Source: Cladocopium goreaui
Lineage: Eukaryota > Sar > Dinophyceae > Suessiales > Symbiodiniaceae
Assembly: GCA_947184155.2 (NCBI GenBank)
Contig: CAMXCT020002702.1
Span: 418,966 to 482,965 of the forward strand
Length of the DNA: 64,000 nt
Direction of reading: 5' to 3'
Shown in pieces: positions 1-12,489 of the stretch (its first letter is position 1; every line of letters starts with the position of its first letter). A program made the position numbers and the translations under genes. The notes beneath the pieces were generated by a model, which worked only from the letters and a program-made list of their open reading frames with translations, was not told where the DNA came from and made no database searches.

Positions 1-728
1 GTCATATCATCGAAGGAATCGCACGATGTTTTGTTCCATTTGCGGATCAATGTGGCGCTGGCCATCACCTTTTGGGAATGTGAAAACAATCGTTGACCGT
101 TCTGGACAGTATGTTCGAGCCCGTGCGATTCTTTGCGTCTACATCACATCCTTCAATGGTAGACTCTGGTAGACTGGCACTGTCATGCTTATTTTGTTCA
201 CCATCTCCCTGGCATCCTGTTTCCCCTCATCCATTCCCCCAAAAATCTGCCACCGATTCATCCCCTTCCAACAAAACCCGAATCGGCCAGATGATTCTGC
301 TGGGTCACCAGTTTTGGCTGGTGGATCCATTGGCTGGCATTGGTATTTCTGTTGGGACCCAGCATCTGACTGTAGCCGCTGTGTCGTGGGATGTTGATGA
401 GGTTTAAATAATCTGGCAGACACAGGATGATTGAACATCTCAAATGGAGGGCAACAACAGTTCTTTGCAGCTGGAAATTTCTGAAAACTAACGACAGAAA
501 CCTTTGAAGCATCCCTTAATAGAGATGAGACCCAGCGTATCACTCTTCTTGTTCCGATGAGTTTTGCGATCTTCCAGGATCATTCAAGTTGGATGTTCAG
601 TTCAACTTCCAATCCACATCATTTTGAGATGGGTTGAAACCACCATTGATGATTAACTGACGATACCTGTTTTTTTGTGCACCGGAAATTTAAAAAAGGC
701 TCAGACTTTTGGATAGTTGAGAGTAGAG

Positions 729-882
729 GCCGTCAATGACGGCTGTGATTTTGCGCCTGAGAGATAGATTGCTGGGGTTCTTCGATGGTGCAGAGGGTGC
801 AGATGCCGAATTGGCTGCTGATCCTCTCTTGGATGTAGTTCACCAGTATCCTGCGACTTGGCCAAACATGTTCCAACCATGA
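729..882 (+). CDS. candidate internal or terminal exon, unknown protein
   Basis: An open frame begins after an AG|G junction at 728/729 and ends at TGA 880-882. It gives about 50 residues with strong coding character, including DGAEGADAELAADPLLDVVH, which is acidic and looks helical. The frame contains ATG at 736, but a stop lies just upstream of the AG, which fits an exon better than a free-standing small gene. I do not recognise the family. The opposite strand is also open here but its product is low-complexity and less protein-like. No flanking exon was identified. Confidence 0.4.
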
Positions 883-1149
883 CTAGAAGATCCATGACAA
901 CTCTTACTTGGGGCGGGCAGGCATAGATTCGACTATGAGATGGTACGATGATTTATGAATCTATGACTAACATTTCATAAGTTGCCTCAAGGTCGCGTAG
1001 GAATAGATGGCTGCTCTATTCAAGGCTGCAGGCTTCTGAGCCGACAAGAATCTTGCAGACATCCATAGAGATTTAGTAGTGCATGGTTGCCCTTTGAGAA
1101 TGGTGTGAGGTGTTTATGTGTGATATGATATCTGTATTTGAACTGTTGC

Positions 1150-1490
1150 CAGCTTGTAGTTGGGAAAGGAAATTAAACGATTTTGCAGTACCCAGTCCTT
1201 TAATGCGAAGGTTGAACGAGTAGGGAGTAGAGGTAGCTGAACCAAGCTGAACCCCTCTGGCTCCATCGCTGGGTGTTTGGTTCCGGTGGGGTTCATCGGC
1301 TTCCAACGTTTTCCAGGAGGAGGCAGCCTGGTTCATCAAAGTTGTCATGTTCTTCGGGAGCATCTCTGGTGTGATCATTTCAATTCCCTGCGGAGTTTTC
1401 CTTACGATGTACTGGGATCCTTGGATGCCCTTGGGGGATGGCCTTTTGCAACAGACTGGAGATGGTGCGGGAGGCAATTTGACAAAGTTT
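1150..1490 (-). CDS. coding-like relic or exon, unknown
   Basis: The - strand reads open for roughly 110 residues with protein-like composition, for example EMLPKNMTTLMNQAASSWKT and a Pro/Ser/Thr-rich stretch. The + strand is open too, but with a skewed hydrophobic product. It could be a fragment of an intronless (retroposed) gene. No domain is recognised and no start or splice site is secure. Confidence 0.25.
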
Positions 1491-2197
1491 TTTTTTTCCA
1501 GACAGCATAGAACACATGGTCACTTTAAAGGCAAGGAGCATTTGAGGTGAATATCTGGAAAACTTGTTTGATGCAACCAACGGATTTTTTTTACATCACC
1601 AGGAGTCGTGGCAGAATAGAGATGACTAGTTCAAAATGGCTCAAGATGATCAAAGCTTGACGCTGATATTGGATGATTGCCGCCCACATGATGCCGCACC
1701 TCAGAATCTCTGGTTAAATACCTCCAAATCCTTTGTAATTAACTAATATTTTCCTTATCAATCCTTGCTGGTTCATATTCTTGAGCCACAGCCATGCTTA
1801 GATACGAACTGTTCCGAGTCAGACCCGAGATGTTTTGAGTCATTCCGAGTCATTCTGAGGCGCCCTGCGGGCAGTGTAATCGCCCCTTGCGCTATTGGAT
1901 CCTTGTACATTGTATCTTGAGCTGTTGAATTGGATCTGGTTGCTCTGATGCCATCGTGAAGCCAAGGGTTGTTATATGTTGTTATCTGGATGTTTCTGGT
2001 CTCGTTCTTTGCCTTTTCTGCCTTGATTTCTGACTTTTTGGGCAGGGCGGTGCTATTCTGGGTGCAAATCTGGATGCTTTCAACCTTTCAGACCCTTGAA
2101 GCCACAGATGCGCCCGCAACGGGCCCGGAGGTATTTTGCAGTTGCTTCAAGCGCCGGTGCGGCTAGTTTTCTTCCTACGCCTTTGCCATGTCCAAAG

Positions 2198-2348
2198 CTT
2201 GAACAACAACATCCAGGAATGTGTCCGCCAGCTGACCCACAGCATGGCATGGAGAACCAGCAAGGCGCGGCAACGCGGCAACGCGTCTATGACAGGGCCA
2301 GTGTCGTATATGAATGGCGGTGATTGCCAGCTCACCATGCATAATTAA
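2198..2348 (+). CDS. candidate exon, unknown protein
   Basis: After a pyrimidine-rich stretch ending CCAAAG (2192-2197) the frame reads LNNNIQECVRQLTHSMAWRT, followed by a basic and Ser/Gly-rich segment, and closes at TAA (2346-2348). The composition is typical of coding sequence and clearly different from the A+T repeat that follows at once. Family unknown. The donor may lie before the stop. Confidence 0.4.
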
Positions 2349-2575
2349 TATATATATATAATATATATATAATGTATATTATATATAATATATTAAATTA
2401 TATTATATTATATTACATTACATTATATTATATTATATTACATTACATTATATTATATTATATTACATTACATTATATTATATTATACTATACTATACTA
2501 TACTATATTATATTATATTATATTATTATATTATATTATATTATATTTATCATATATGTATATATATATATGTGT
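2346..2575. repeat. A+T simple repeat, TATTA and TACAT pentamers
   Basis: Starts as alternating TA and grades into interleaved pentamers TATTA, TACAT and TACTA, ending in another TA run. Open frames within it are low-complexity and not genes. Confidence 0.9.
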
Positions 2576-3721
2576 TTGTTATGCCTTTATATACTATACT
2601 GAGTTACTGAGTATATAGTTATCCCAATGAGAAATTGGCTCCTTTCAGTGCCAGCCAGCGATACGCACCAACTTGAACTGAGTGCCATTGCCTCCTGCTC
2701 AGGTGGTATCAATTATCACCTACGGATGGTTCATTCTGGGTATCTGCGGCTTCAGATTCATATGCATCTGTTTGGTGGTTTGCTGCTTCTCATTGGGGAT
2801 GCCGTAAGGAAAAGATCTGTAAACTATAACCGATTTCATGATCAAGGTCCAGTTGTTTTGCAGTAGCAGTGGTTTGAGATGCCTTACATATATTATCATA
2901 TTTATATATATATTGAACTGTTGATGCATGGGGCAACATCCAACTTGATATACTTCGACCAATATACTCCAACCGCAGCAACACATGCATACAAGAGATC
3001 CCTGAAGGGACGAGATCAATGGTGAAGCTGGCAATCTGGAAATGGTTCTGAAATTAAAAATCAAATGGTCTCCATATGTTTTCATATGGATGCACCATAT
3101 GTCTAAATTCCAACACTTCATTTTTCAAGGTCTCATGCAGAGGCACCTGTGGTGAAATGTCACAAATACATCAGAATCTGAGCATGTAACCGAGCGGCTC
3201 TCCACCTGTTTTCCAGATGTTGGGTGGTTGGATTGACATGTTCCATCCACTGCTGGATGTCGGAAATTGATGGAAATTGAAACATCCAAGGTATCGTTTG
3301 GCTTTTGAACTCTACATATTGTAAGCCATGTCCAGGACATGGAGCTGCGGTGTTTTCGGGGCAAAGTGGATCCTCAAAGGGTACGCCATGGACACAATTC
3401 GGGTTATTTTCCGATATTAAAATATGTTAAACCGTACGAATGATGATATATAGAAAGATAGGGTTCAAAGAATCTCAAGTCAGGTTGATATGACCAGTCA
3501 TGGAAGCAGTTTCCACGTTTGATGATCAAAGGTGAATCAATATTGTTCTCGTTTATCGTTGTGGAGAAGCAACTCTGACTTTTGATAGAACGGAGTAAAG
3601 AACACTGCACTTTCTTGTAGCGACAAGTGCTTGGAACAGAATATAACAGTTGTAAGGCAAGGTTTCACCAAAAGACTTGAACTCTACAAACAACTATAGA
3701 GACGTTCCATGAACGCCCTGG

Positions 3722-3860
3722 GTGACCGGGGCACCAGCAGCAGGATTGTACCGTCTCTCGTTAGCGGTGATTTTCGCTGCAGTGGCCAGACTTTTGATGA
3801 CCCTCATTGTTTTCTACCACTCCTTTCCACCTCGTTTCCAGGGCCACTTGGATATGGATA
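3722..3860 (+). CDS. candidate membrane-segment exon
   Basis: The + frame encodes a likely transmembrane helix (core LSLAVIFAAVARLLMTLIVF) followed by HSFPPR. A second frame starting after GCAGCAG|G is also open, so the frame choice is uncertain. Nothing around it identifies the protein. Confidence 0.28.
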
Positions 3861-4149
3861 TGGGAGATTTTTGTGACACGGGGGGCTGTTCTAGACATGG
3901 ATTTTCAGGATTCCTTCTACATATTACATCGGTATCTATGGACAACCCATTCCACACTGTGTACTAAAAGCGGAGAATCTTGTCAGTTCCTCACATCTAG
4001 TTGTCCGTTCCCCAAATCAGCGCACTTCTTCATGTCAGTGAATAGATTCATCTTGTACTTAAGCACATTTTAGGAACGATGACCTTGAAGACAAGATTTG
4101 ATGCCGACAATGTGATGGTGATTTATGTGATGATCAACATCACAGTTAT

Positions 4150-4250
4150 CACAGTTGTCCATGGAATAGTGAGGGTCCTTCTCTTGATCCACTAAGGCCA
4201 AGGATTGCCCCCGAAACCCCGGGGAGCTAATCAAGAGCTCATCGAGCCTT
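4150..4250 (-). CDS. candidate - strand exon, unknown
   Basis: On the - strand after TCAAG|G the frame reads LDELLISSPGFRGQSLALVD and continues QEKDPHYSMDN, with good coding character. The + strand also carries a 162-codon open frame (4249-4737) that runs through the tandem repeat at 4647-4697, so the coding strand is not settled. Family not recognised. Confidence 0.3.
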
Positions 4251-4646
4251 GACCAAATCTTGGTTGGAGTGGGGCGATGTCGGTTTTGCCCATGGCAAGG
4301 TGGAAAATCTGGATTTGGGGACCAGGGGTGGCCTGCTGCCAGTGCTTTGGGACTTTCTGACCAGTGATTTTCCACCTCACAAGAGATTCCACATGCCACT
4401 GCGTCACAACAAACAGCAAATATATTATGTCGCTCAGTATTCTTCCATGAAGCTATCAATCGAGCATTGCGTCTCTTTGTGTTTGACGTGCAGTATCTCT
4501 AATCCCTTTGATGGCAGCTCCACTTGCATAACGGACAGGCTAAAAAACGATCACAGAAAACTAGGAATGATTACCCTGCTAGAATGCTATAGAGATTTGT
4601 TTTGGACACGTGGTCTGAAAACCCCAAAAAATGGTCAAACATCTGC

Positions 4647-4697
4647 ATTTCCCATCCATTTCCCATCCATTTCCCATCCATTTCCCATCCATTTCCC
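4647..4697. repeat. 11-bp tandem repeat (CATTTCCCATC)n
   Basis: About five near-perfect copies of an 11-bp unit. Intergenic or intronic minisatellite. Confidence 0.85.
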
Positions 4698-5318
4698 ACA
4701 CAATTTGATGGTGAATCCTGCATCGCTGGGCATCTAAGGACTCCATGCCTCTCATCGTCTACTCCCAAGAGATGCGGGGAGAGGCCAGGTGTTTACCAGG
4801 TGATTTGGTCTGGCTATGGACTTGTGGAACTTGTGGATGTGATTTCCCAGCACTTTTATGGCTCAAACCATGAGGTTTTGGATCTATGATGGATTCACTA
4901 TATAGGTTGTGTGGGTATGGGTTTAAAAATCCTTCGGTAGCCCAAAGAGGCATGGGTATAGAAGAAACACGAAAAGTGACTAATTAATTAGTCTAAGGTT
5001 CCCAGGGCCCAAAATTTCTTGGCACGTCACACACCCCTTCCTGGTGATTGGCAGTTGCACCTCTTCACATGAGGAACTGACCAGGATGTGTTTTTTCAAC
5101 GCACTGATAATTCAGGGGATGGCCTGGCCATGCAATTCTGATCCTTCACAGGAAAATCATGGGAAACCATGTGCGTCAGGTGATCTACTGTACCCCCAAC
5201 AAAGGACAACGTGAGAAGACTTGAACGGACCAAACGGACCCAACACCGAAAGTCTATGTAAAGCAAAACAACCAACTTTGCAGACCAATTCCATACCTAT
5301 GTACTGCTTGAGCTTCAG

Positions 5319-5376
5319 GCAGCTTCAGGTGGATTTTAATCCTATCAGGATGGTGGATACTCTTTTTGGAACCTGG
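5319..5376 (+). CDS. candidate short exon with consensus donor
   Basis: A CTTCAG|G acceptor at 5318/5319 is followed by QLQVDFNPIRMVDTLFGTW, ending exactly at a textbook GTAAGT donor (5377). The splice borders are the main evidence; 58 bases are too few to name a family. Confidence 0.35.
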
Positions 5377-5990
5377 GTAAGTGCAGGCAGATTTTCCTTC
5401 GTAGCTGCAAAGCCGAATGATCCCATGGTTCTGATATGTCTCCAGCATTCAAAGAATCCTCTCTGGTTTGTTGAAGTTATTGTTGTGGAAGTCATTCCAA
5501 GGCTATTCTTTTCAGAGGATATGTCACCCTTGTCGAGCAGTGTATTCCAAGTTCTATGAAATCCAAATTCCAAAACCGACAGAGTTCGGGCTGGGATTGA
5601 CTTCCTGGAACTTGCTTCCAGCTGCAACTGACACCAAGTCCTTCCATGTTTCAGACTAGTGAGGTCTCCATCTTTTTCAATGGTAAACCCAGTAAACCCG
5701 GTAAACTCAATGAGAAACCTCAGTTCTGATCAGATTCACTCAGCCAACAACCCCCAGATGCTGCAATCTTTTTTTGTGACCTTCAAATGGGCCAATGATC
5801 CCCATGTGATTGGCCAAAATGATGATCCTCCCGCAGGTTTGCTGGGAGTTCCATCCCCCAGTTTCGGATGTAATCACCCCAAAAACGAATCGGAAAGACA
5901 TGAAAAGGCTCAGTTTACCGTTATATTATAAGATTTTAGATGATCTTGGATGATCCTAGATCTTAGTTGATTTTATGGATTTCCCAACAG

Positions 5991-6024
5991 ATATACCATG
6001 ATATACCATGATATACCATGATAC
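5991..6024. repeat. 10-bp tandem repeat (ATATACCATG)
   Basis: Three exact units and a partial fourth, just upstream of the first RING exon. Confidence 0.85.
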
Positions 6025-6048
6025 ACCCATATTTTTGGGTTGCGATAG

Positions 6049-7083
6049 ACCCAAGCATTTCTTGCCCTGAAATTGGTGACGCCGGAGGAGACGAGTTGTG
6101 CGGTCTGCCTTAGCGACTTCGACCGGGACGCCGTCCTGCGGCGGCTTCCCTGTGGCCACAGCTGCTTGGAAAGAAGCGGCTGGGATGGGGATCCCAAGTT
6201 ATGGCCATTTTAGAGGTGGAAGAAAAGGATTATGATTATGGCTTATGTTAGATGATTTTGGATGGATTTTGGATGATTTTGGATGGATTTTTGGGATATT
6301 GATGAGAGAATGATGACTGTATCTCATCAATCTCCCTTAAGATTTTAAGACTGGGATGAAGCCAAGGCATTTAACACCAGTCATCAAGCCATTTCATCTC
6401 AGTTCTGGGATCTAAATGTTTGGGTGTATTCATGGAGGCACAATTCATGACTCATTTTCAGGATCTGAAGTGGGACCTGCTAGATCTACATAAAGGGGTC
6501 AAAGCAGATAAGACCTGGTTGAATTCATATGTGATGTAGAGTGACCTAATCTTCTTGGCCACAAATAGAGGAATGTACGACTACAGTTACTACAGTATCC
6601 CACTCAAAGCAACAACGCTATCTCCTGGGGTGCGAAGGGTGGTAAGCTCGGCCCAATGGAGCTCTAGAATCCCAATGAACTGCTTGTCACGGGTTCATTT
6701 TCCAGAACCCCATTGAAAAATCTGCGACTAGTGCGACTAGGGCCTGTCGGAGCCAACTTGAGACAAAATCAGAATTCCAGTGATATTTGCTTCATTTGCA
6801 CCAGATGTGGATCCGAAGTGCCTCCAGGCTTCCAGGTGCCATGGTTTTTTTCATCTTTGGCCAAGACATCATCCCAGGTCCACCAGGTCCACCAGGTCCA
6901 CCAGGTCCACCAGGTCCACCAGGTCCACCAGGTCCACCAGGTCCACCAGGTCGACAAAGCCGAGGTTTTCACCGTGGCTGCATCGACAAATGGTTGAAGC
7001 GGAACAAGGTCTGCCCGTTGTGCCTCCAAGACATCGAGGTCACGGGCTCACCGCTCTCGCGACCGTCCAAGAAGGTGCCGTGA
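6049..7083 (+). CDS. RING-H2 zinc-finger protein, C-terminal part (probable E3 ubiquitin ligase)
   Basis: Two exons rebuild a complete RING-H2 finger. Exon one (open from 6049, end 6160) gives CAVCLSDF through RLPCGH; exon two (6965-7083) gives FHRGCIDKW then CPLCL and a short tail ending in TGA. Joined, the spacing is C-x2-C-x14-C-x-H-x2-H-x2-C-x10-C-x2-C, with all eight zinc ligands present. The join needs a GC donor at 6161 and an AG|G acceptor at 6963-6964, giving Ser between the two His-containing motifs as in many RING-H2 proteins. RING-H2 domains recruit E2 enzymes for ubiquitin transfer; the substrate and any membrane anchor would be encoded in upstream exons I could not identify. The 804-base intron carries the 9-bp minisatellite at 6874-6951. 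The start of exon one is uncertain (between 6049 and 6088). Confidence 0.8.
6161..6964 (+). other. GC-AG intron of the RING-H2 gene
   Basis: Inferred intron. The donor is GC and the acceptor CGAG|G; any other junction nearby breaks the RING consensus or the frame. Non-GT donors with AG|G acceptors are a known peculiarity of dinoflagellate genes. Reading through it from 6787 gives Gly-Pro-Pro repeats fused to the second half of the finger, which would lose the first zinc site. Confidence 0.7.
6874..6951. repeat. 9-bp minisatellite (CCAGGTCCA)n
   Basis: About eight and a half exact copies inside the RING-gene intron. Because 9 is a multiple of 3, all frames stay open, and one + frame reads (Gly-Pro-Pro)n. 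Each unit contains CCAG|GT, a minimal acceptor plus donor. Confidence 0.95.
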
Positions 7084-7330
7084 ACGGCGATTTTCTGTGG
7101 CGATTTAGGTGTGGGATGATGTGAATGAATTCATGGGGAGGGGGATGGAAATCCAATAATATGGTCATACATGGTCTATATTTTTTGAAAAATATCATAT
7201 AGTTTGTACACATATATATATATATACACACATAATCCCATTCGAATATATGGGGAGTGGGATCGACCTAATTTATTGATTGGATATATGTAATATTATG
7301 TAATAATGATTCAATAGTGTGGATGGGTTA

Positions 7331-7438
7331 GATTCAAATCCCCGATGGTGACGCCCGGCGAGGCCATCTGATCCCAAGGATCCACGACGCCAAAGTCGGC
7401 GATGTCACGTCGGTCTGCCCTTGGTGCACCCAACCAGT
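7331..7438 (-). CDS. GC-rich candidate exon, strand uncertain
   Basis: A GC-rich island in A+T-rich surroundings. The - strand reads DIADFGVVDPWDQMASPGV with high GC3. The + strand also reads well and includes CPWC. One strand is probably coding; I lean to -. No family assigned. Confidence 0.28.
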
Positions 7439-7439
7439 C

Positions 7440-9968
7440 ATATGAGGTTGACATAGAAATAGAGATTAGGATACATGGGCATTGTATATATGAATTGTAT
7501 ACATTTATATACTTATATATAGAAAACCAATATAGCTGAGGTTGGTGGTTTCAAAGACTTGCGAATGTCCCATCCCTCAAGTTAGTATTGTGATTGTCGA
7601 TTGACACATGTTCTTGGGATGTGTCGTTGAAACCACCAAGCAGCTGTGTTGGCGCGACAGTTTGTATGAGAAGAAGGTTGAATCAAGATGTGCCTTTTGA
7701 AGGCCATTCTTAGATTTGAGGATGTTGGGTACAATGGATTTGCAGGGCAAGACCTATGCCATGCATTTTCTCATCGACAGATAGCTTTCAAGACTTGGTT
7801 TGCTCCAGAAATGTGTGGAAACAGCAGAGCAATAATAATGAACAAGATGGACGGTATATTCGTTTTGGAATTTTGCACTTTTCTTACGATCATCACTTCA
7901 AAAGATTTTGCACATGTTGAGACCATATGGCAAGACCAAGTAGCAGAGCATTCACGGCCCGAAATCGAATTTCACCCAGCCGGGCCCTGAATTCCGCTTT
8001 CCCAGGCGCAGGGAAACAGCCACCCAGCCACCGGTCAGTGTGGTCAGATCCTCCTGAAATATGGAGCGGTCCAATCATGGGATTGGTTTCCTCCAAGCAA
8101 GACGTTCCCTTCTAATGTGGAGAGAAGCAGAAAAGTGCGAGGCGAGATGGGAACCTATTTATCAAATTTATCATCATCATATGTTTTCACTATAATCACA
8201 AAATGACTCACAGCGCTCCTGTCTATAGGTTGATCATGGTTGATTTGAATGGTGACAATTGTGGCCTCCCTGTTGGAATTTTATGGCGGATTCAGTTTTC
8301 CGGTCCACTCCTGGTCAACCGCAACTGAGATCTACATCATTTACACCTGGTTGGTCACAGGGTCAGGAGCCCAGAGAGATGGGCAGCGACTCGTCAAAAT
8401 AAAACACATTGGATTGGTTTAATGGATTTTTTAAACCACTGAATTGGGGGGTTCCGAAAAATATTGCAAAGTGTTATACAATACAATGTTCCTTTGAAAC
8501 AATTTCAGGAACTACCAAGCCCAAATGTGAATGTGTGAAAAGGTCTTTTTGATGGCGCAAACCAAAACATTATCATCCTTGTTCTTTGGGCTGAAACGGA
8601 GCGGAGTTTAAGGGGCAGACCTTTGAAACCTGAAACCATTTGTTCCCTTCACTGACACATTATCTATTGGGAAACCTGAAACCATCAGTATCGCTGCAGA
8701 ATCCGGAAGGTTTGATCCTGGGATGGATGCGGGCCCCTGCAGTACAGTCCAGTGCGACTTATATAAGTTGCTTTGATAAAATCTTTGAAATGGTTCCACA
8801 TAAAGTGAAACATCTGATTGTGTTTCAATCATGACAGTCATGAACCAATCCCGTTCGAACGGAGTAGTATACAGTATTAATGGCGATTTGTACGTTTCTG
8901 CTTTGGTAAGGAGAGAGTTTCACAGGTTGATGGCTGGGTATACGTTTCACCTCTCTGGATAGATGAAGGAAGGTTTCTGAACAACGACCTACAGTGTAGA
9001 AACCTGTTCACATCAAAGGATTGATTTGAAGGAAGATTTACAGGAAACCATGGTTTGTACATGTTTGTACCTCTTATTGAAACAGTTCATCCATTTTGTG
9101 CATAAACCGCTGCAATCGGATTTAGAATGTTATCCATTTCTGCAACAATATACTCAACTGAGCCTCGGGATTTTCCCTTCCAGACGACCAGACATCGGTG
9201 TTGAGGTTTGAACAAGTGGAGATGATCGTTGGTAGCTTAACACCCGGGGGGTGGACATTCACATCCTGCATTGAACGGTTGGTTCTCATTTTGGCAGGTG
9301 TTGACGGTTGGACAAGACATGACAAGACCATCCAACACGATTGGCTTGGGAGAAAGTTGAGAACTTGAGTCTTGTTTCACTCATTGGATCATATCATATC
9401 TATTGGAATATGATCCAATATATGATTCACCATATAGTTGGTTCCATCCACATATAAAATATCGACCATATCTATTGGATCCTTGGATCCCAAGAGCCAT
9501 ACATCCCATGGATCTGATAGCTTCCGGGATTCTCCCAGCAACTTGCTCATCGCTAAAGCACTACGTATAGCATCGTATAGCTGGAATGAGCATCAAAAAT
9601 CAATCACCAATACCTAGCTTGTTGAATTTCGATTTCGCTTCTGAGATGGAACTTTGGAATACTTTGTAATATTATTGCGGAACACATAAAGCACATAAAT
9701 ATGAAAACAAGTGAAGAGAGGGATGGACAGAGAGAACATTGTTGTTCATTTTGGTAGATGGTCGTGTGATTTCCCAGGTTGGAAAGCGTGCCGATCCGGA
9801 CTTTCTGCAGAAAGTTTACAGCATTGTTGAGGTGCAGCACGTTTGAAATTGATTGAGTACCTGCTGACATTGGAAGGGCACAAAAAAGCAAGGGGTACTT
9901 CCTTCCCTTTCTTAGCTTGCCTGTGATGAAAGATTTCAGTATCGGCATTGGCTGGGGGCTCTCTACAG
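7440..9968. other. 2.5 kb without a supportable gene
   Basis: Contains open frames up to 100 codons (for example 7688-7990 +) with unremarkable composition, short direct repeats near 9390-9490 (TATCTATTGGA), and no motif I recognise. Probably intron or intergenic DNA. Confidence 0.5.
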
Positions 9969-10590
9969 ATGAATGGGGAATCTACGACACGGCGCTGCGG
10001 CAGGGGCACGACACGCGAATGCAGATGGATCAGCTCAACGCTTATCACTTCGGGCCCAAGTGACCAAGGGCGGAAGAGTTGGATTGTTTTGGGCGCAGGC
10101 AAACTCAACATAACAGTTTTGTTTTGAGGGATGTCAAAGATGATCTTGTTTTGAGAGACCTCTTCTTGGTGATTGATTACTTTAGGCTGAGCTTCCCCTT
10201 TTCTTGTTAAGACTTGCTTTGTCCAAAATGAATCTGACTGTGATGACAAAGTCCCCCAAGTCATCATCTTTGAAGGGCAAGCAACATGCCAAAATGAGTA
10301 TGGAGCATTGCTCAAGCCCAGAAAACCTCAATGTTTGGTCATTATTGCTGTAGATAGTAGATATTATATGATATTATCAGTATGAACCAGTCAAGTTTTT
10401 GAAAGTATTCTCCCATCTTCTCATTCTTGCTGATCAACCCCCGGTGCCAATGTTACTTGGATCATCCCTGTGGATCAATTTCTGGTGCTCAAGGGATCGG
10501 TGCCAACAAGCACCTTGCGGCAGGTACCTTGTAGAGCTTGAAGTGGTCATGCCTGAGGCACCGGCGCAGCTGATAAACAGACTGGTGAAC
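9969..10590 (+). CDS. CDF/SLC30-type metal transporter, two C-terminal-domain exons
   Basis: Exon one, after CTCTACAG at 9968, encodes DEWGIYDTALRQGHDT and MQMDQLNAYHFGPK. A GT donor at 10060 and an AG|G acceptor at 10522-10523 join it in frame to YLVELEVVMPEAP. The joined segment matches the CDF cytoplasmic domain, where a helix is followed by AYxFG-x-x-Y-(L/F)VE-(V/L)-(D/E)-(I/V) and an acidic-Pro turn. CDF proteins export zinc or manganese from the cytosol by proton antiport, and this domain dimerises and senses metal. The following family segment (about ESHDxG...LE) was not found downstream, so exon two ends somewhere after 10560. Transmembrane exons that should precede it are not visible upstream; CDF transmembrane exons instead occur at 23.8-24.8 kb. 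Confidence 0.6.
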
Positions 10591-11794
10591 GGTTGCTGAA
10601 CGTTGTTTCAGCCAACACGGTAAGTGAGAATGGAGGAATATCTCCAGCAGGCAAACCTGGACTTCATAAAATCAGTATCTAAGGTTGACCATCTTTTTTT
10701 TTCCCTCTAGCCTGTAGCTTTCCACATTTTAGAGACATGGATGTCCAAATCTGCTGGAACCATGGTCTTCAGGTCCTCAGAGGTGATCTTTGAACTCCGG
10801 AAGGGCTTTTGGTTCAACCACCACGCTTCGCTGCGGCGCGTGCCTGTTAGAAAAAATCAACACCGCCTGCGCCATGGCAGCGAGTCTGGAAAAAGAATCT
10901 ACACCCCACCAGCACTTCTCTGATGATGACGACACATCAGACGAGGACCCGGGCTCCAGCTGCAAAATGACAGTAAAGTTGCCGGAGAGATGTAGAGAGA
11001 TTCTTGCCTCCGGAACATGCTGGCGCTCTTGGTATGTGCTGGTGATGTTTAGTCATGAGGCAGACGTGAATTCTACCAGCCACAGGGGACCATGAAAAAT
11101 GAACATTGACAGCTACATCTTGATCGAGAGAATGCCATCCTTGATTGGAATTCTCACTGGATAGTATATAAACACCCAATTTTTGTGGTTCCATTGGTAC
11201 CAAATTTTGAGCCATAGCCAAACGAACAGTGAATCTGTGGTGACATGCCCTGGAACTGGGCCATATGTGTCATTGAGACCTCCCGTCGAATTGCCCCATT
11301 TCATTCCTTGATCATGGACCTTACTCTCTGACAATCAAACATGGTAACGGAACAAATCAATATTTATGTAGTTTTGGTTCATTTTTGGCAGATTTTCATA
11401 GATTTTCCAGAAACATGTTTTTTTTTGTCCCCAGCTTTGGCATGCTTTGAAGACCGGAAAGGGACTTCAGATCCTGGCTATTTCCCTGCAGGAAGCGTCG
11501 GATGCTTTCGTGACGGAGGAGGTCATTCCCACTTGCTAAAAAAACACTTTGACGAGCTACACATGTATCAACACAGATATTCTATACCAAATGATTTTAC
11601 ATGTATGCTGTATGCAACATAGCAACATATATAATAGTTGTTTTATGGATATAATATGATATAATATATAATTAAATTATAGACATATTAATACACACAT
11701 AAATAATAATACATATATATATAGTATATATAGTATATGTAATCCCCAAAAGTGGATGATCTCCAACCTGCCAACATTTTAAACGAAGCGCCAG
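10591..11794. other. intergenic or intronic stretch
   Basis: Holds a possible short - strand terminal exon at 10777-10843, which follows a strong TTTTTTCTAACAG|G acceptor and reads QRSVVVEPKALPEFKDHL then stop, and an acidic + frame at 10880-10960 (DDDDTSDEDPG). Neither is linked to a family. Simple A+T sequence lies at 11630-11735. Confidence 0.3.
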
Positions 11795-11926
11795 GTAGAG
11801 ATGGAAAATGCCCAGCTCTCCAAGGCGCCGGTCTTCACGGCTGTCATGGCACCTCGGTCGATTTTGGGGATCGAGCTGAGGACTTTGGGGCGATTTTGGG
11901 GAGGAAAAAGTTGGGAAAAACCATGA
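11795..11926 (+). CDS. candidate exon, unknown protein
   Basis: After GCGCCAG|G (11789-11795) the frame reads VEMENAQLSKAPVFTAVMAP and continues RSILGIELRTLG with marked GC3 bias, then runs into low-complexity sequence and a TGA at 11924. The true donor is probably near 11890. Family not recognised. Confidence 0.4.
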   Translation, partial: VEMENAQLSKAPVFTAVMAPRSILGIELRTLGRFWGGKSWEKP

Positions 11927-12489
11927 AAAACCATGAAAATCCATGAAAATCCATGATTTTTTGGAGGATTTCCATAGATTTTAGAAGTTTTTTTCTGACT
12001 TGATCGCCCAGATGTTTGAACATCATGTTTTCATGATTGGATTTATTACATGACTCCCCCGAGAAGAAAAGTAGAAACGTCATGTCTGACATCACTATTT
12101 TTAAGTGGATTTTGTTTTGACATTATTTTGAGGGTTGCTAAATGAAATTATTTTGGTTTAGTGATTTTCCATCACTATCTCAATGATTTTCCAATTTTTG
12201 ATGATTTTGACATCACTATTTTGACTTTATCTCCAGAAATTGGATTGGGTCGAGTTTTGCTATACCTCAGAGGATTGATGACTGATGTTTCTATAGCACA
12301 GTGATCTTTTTCCAGGGCACCTGTGAAATCTCAACCATCTCAGGGTGCTTTGGGTGTGTCTGAAAATAGGCTACCCCCCAAAAAATTGATGATGGTTAAT
12401 CCGGTTCATCACTACTTAAGTACCAAAATTTCATGGTTCATCACAGGAATCACTGCTTATCACTGCTTATCTATGTTCCCTATTTTTTT

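Noticed and set aside
6787-7083. Collagen-like (Gly-Pro-Pro) protein fused to a RING half
   Set aside because: It would contain only half of the zinc ligands; splicing 6160 to 6965 restores the complete RING-H2 pattern, so the repeat is more likely intronic.
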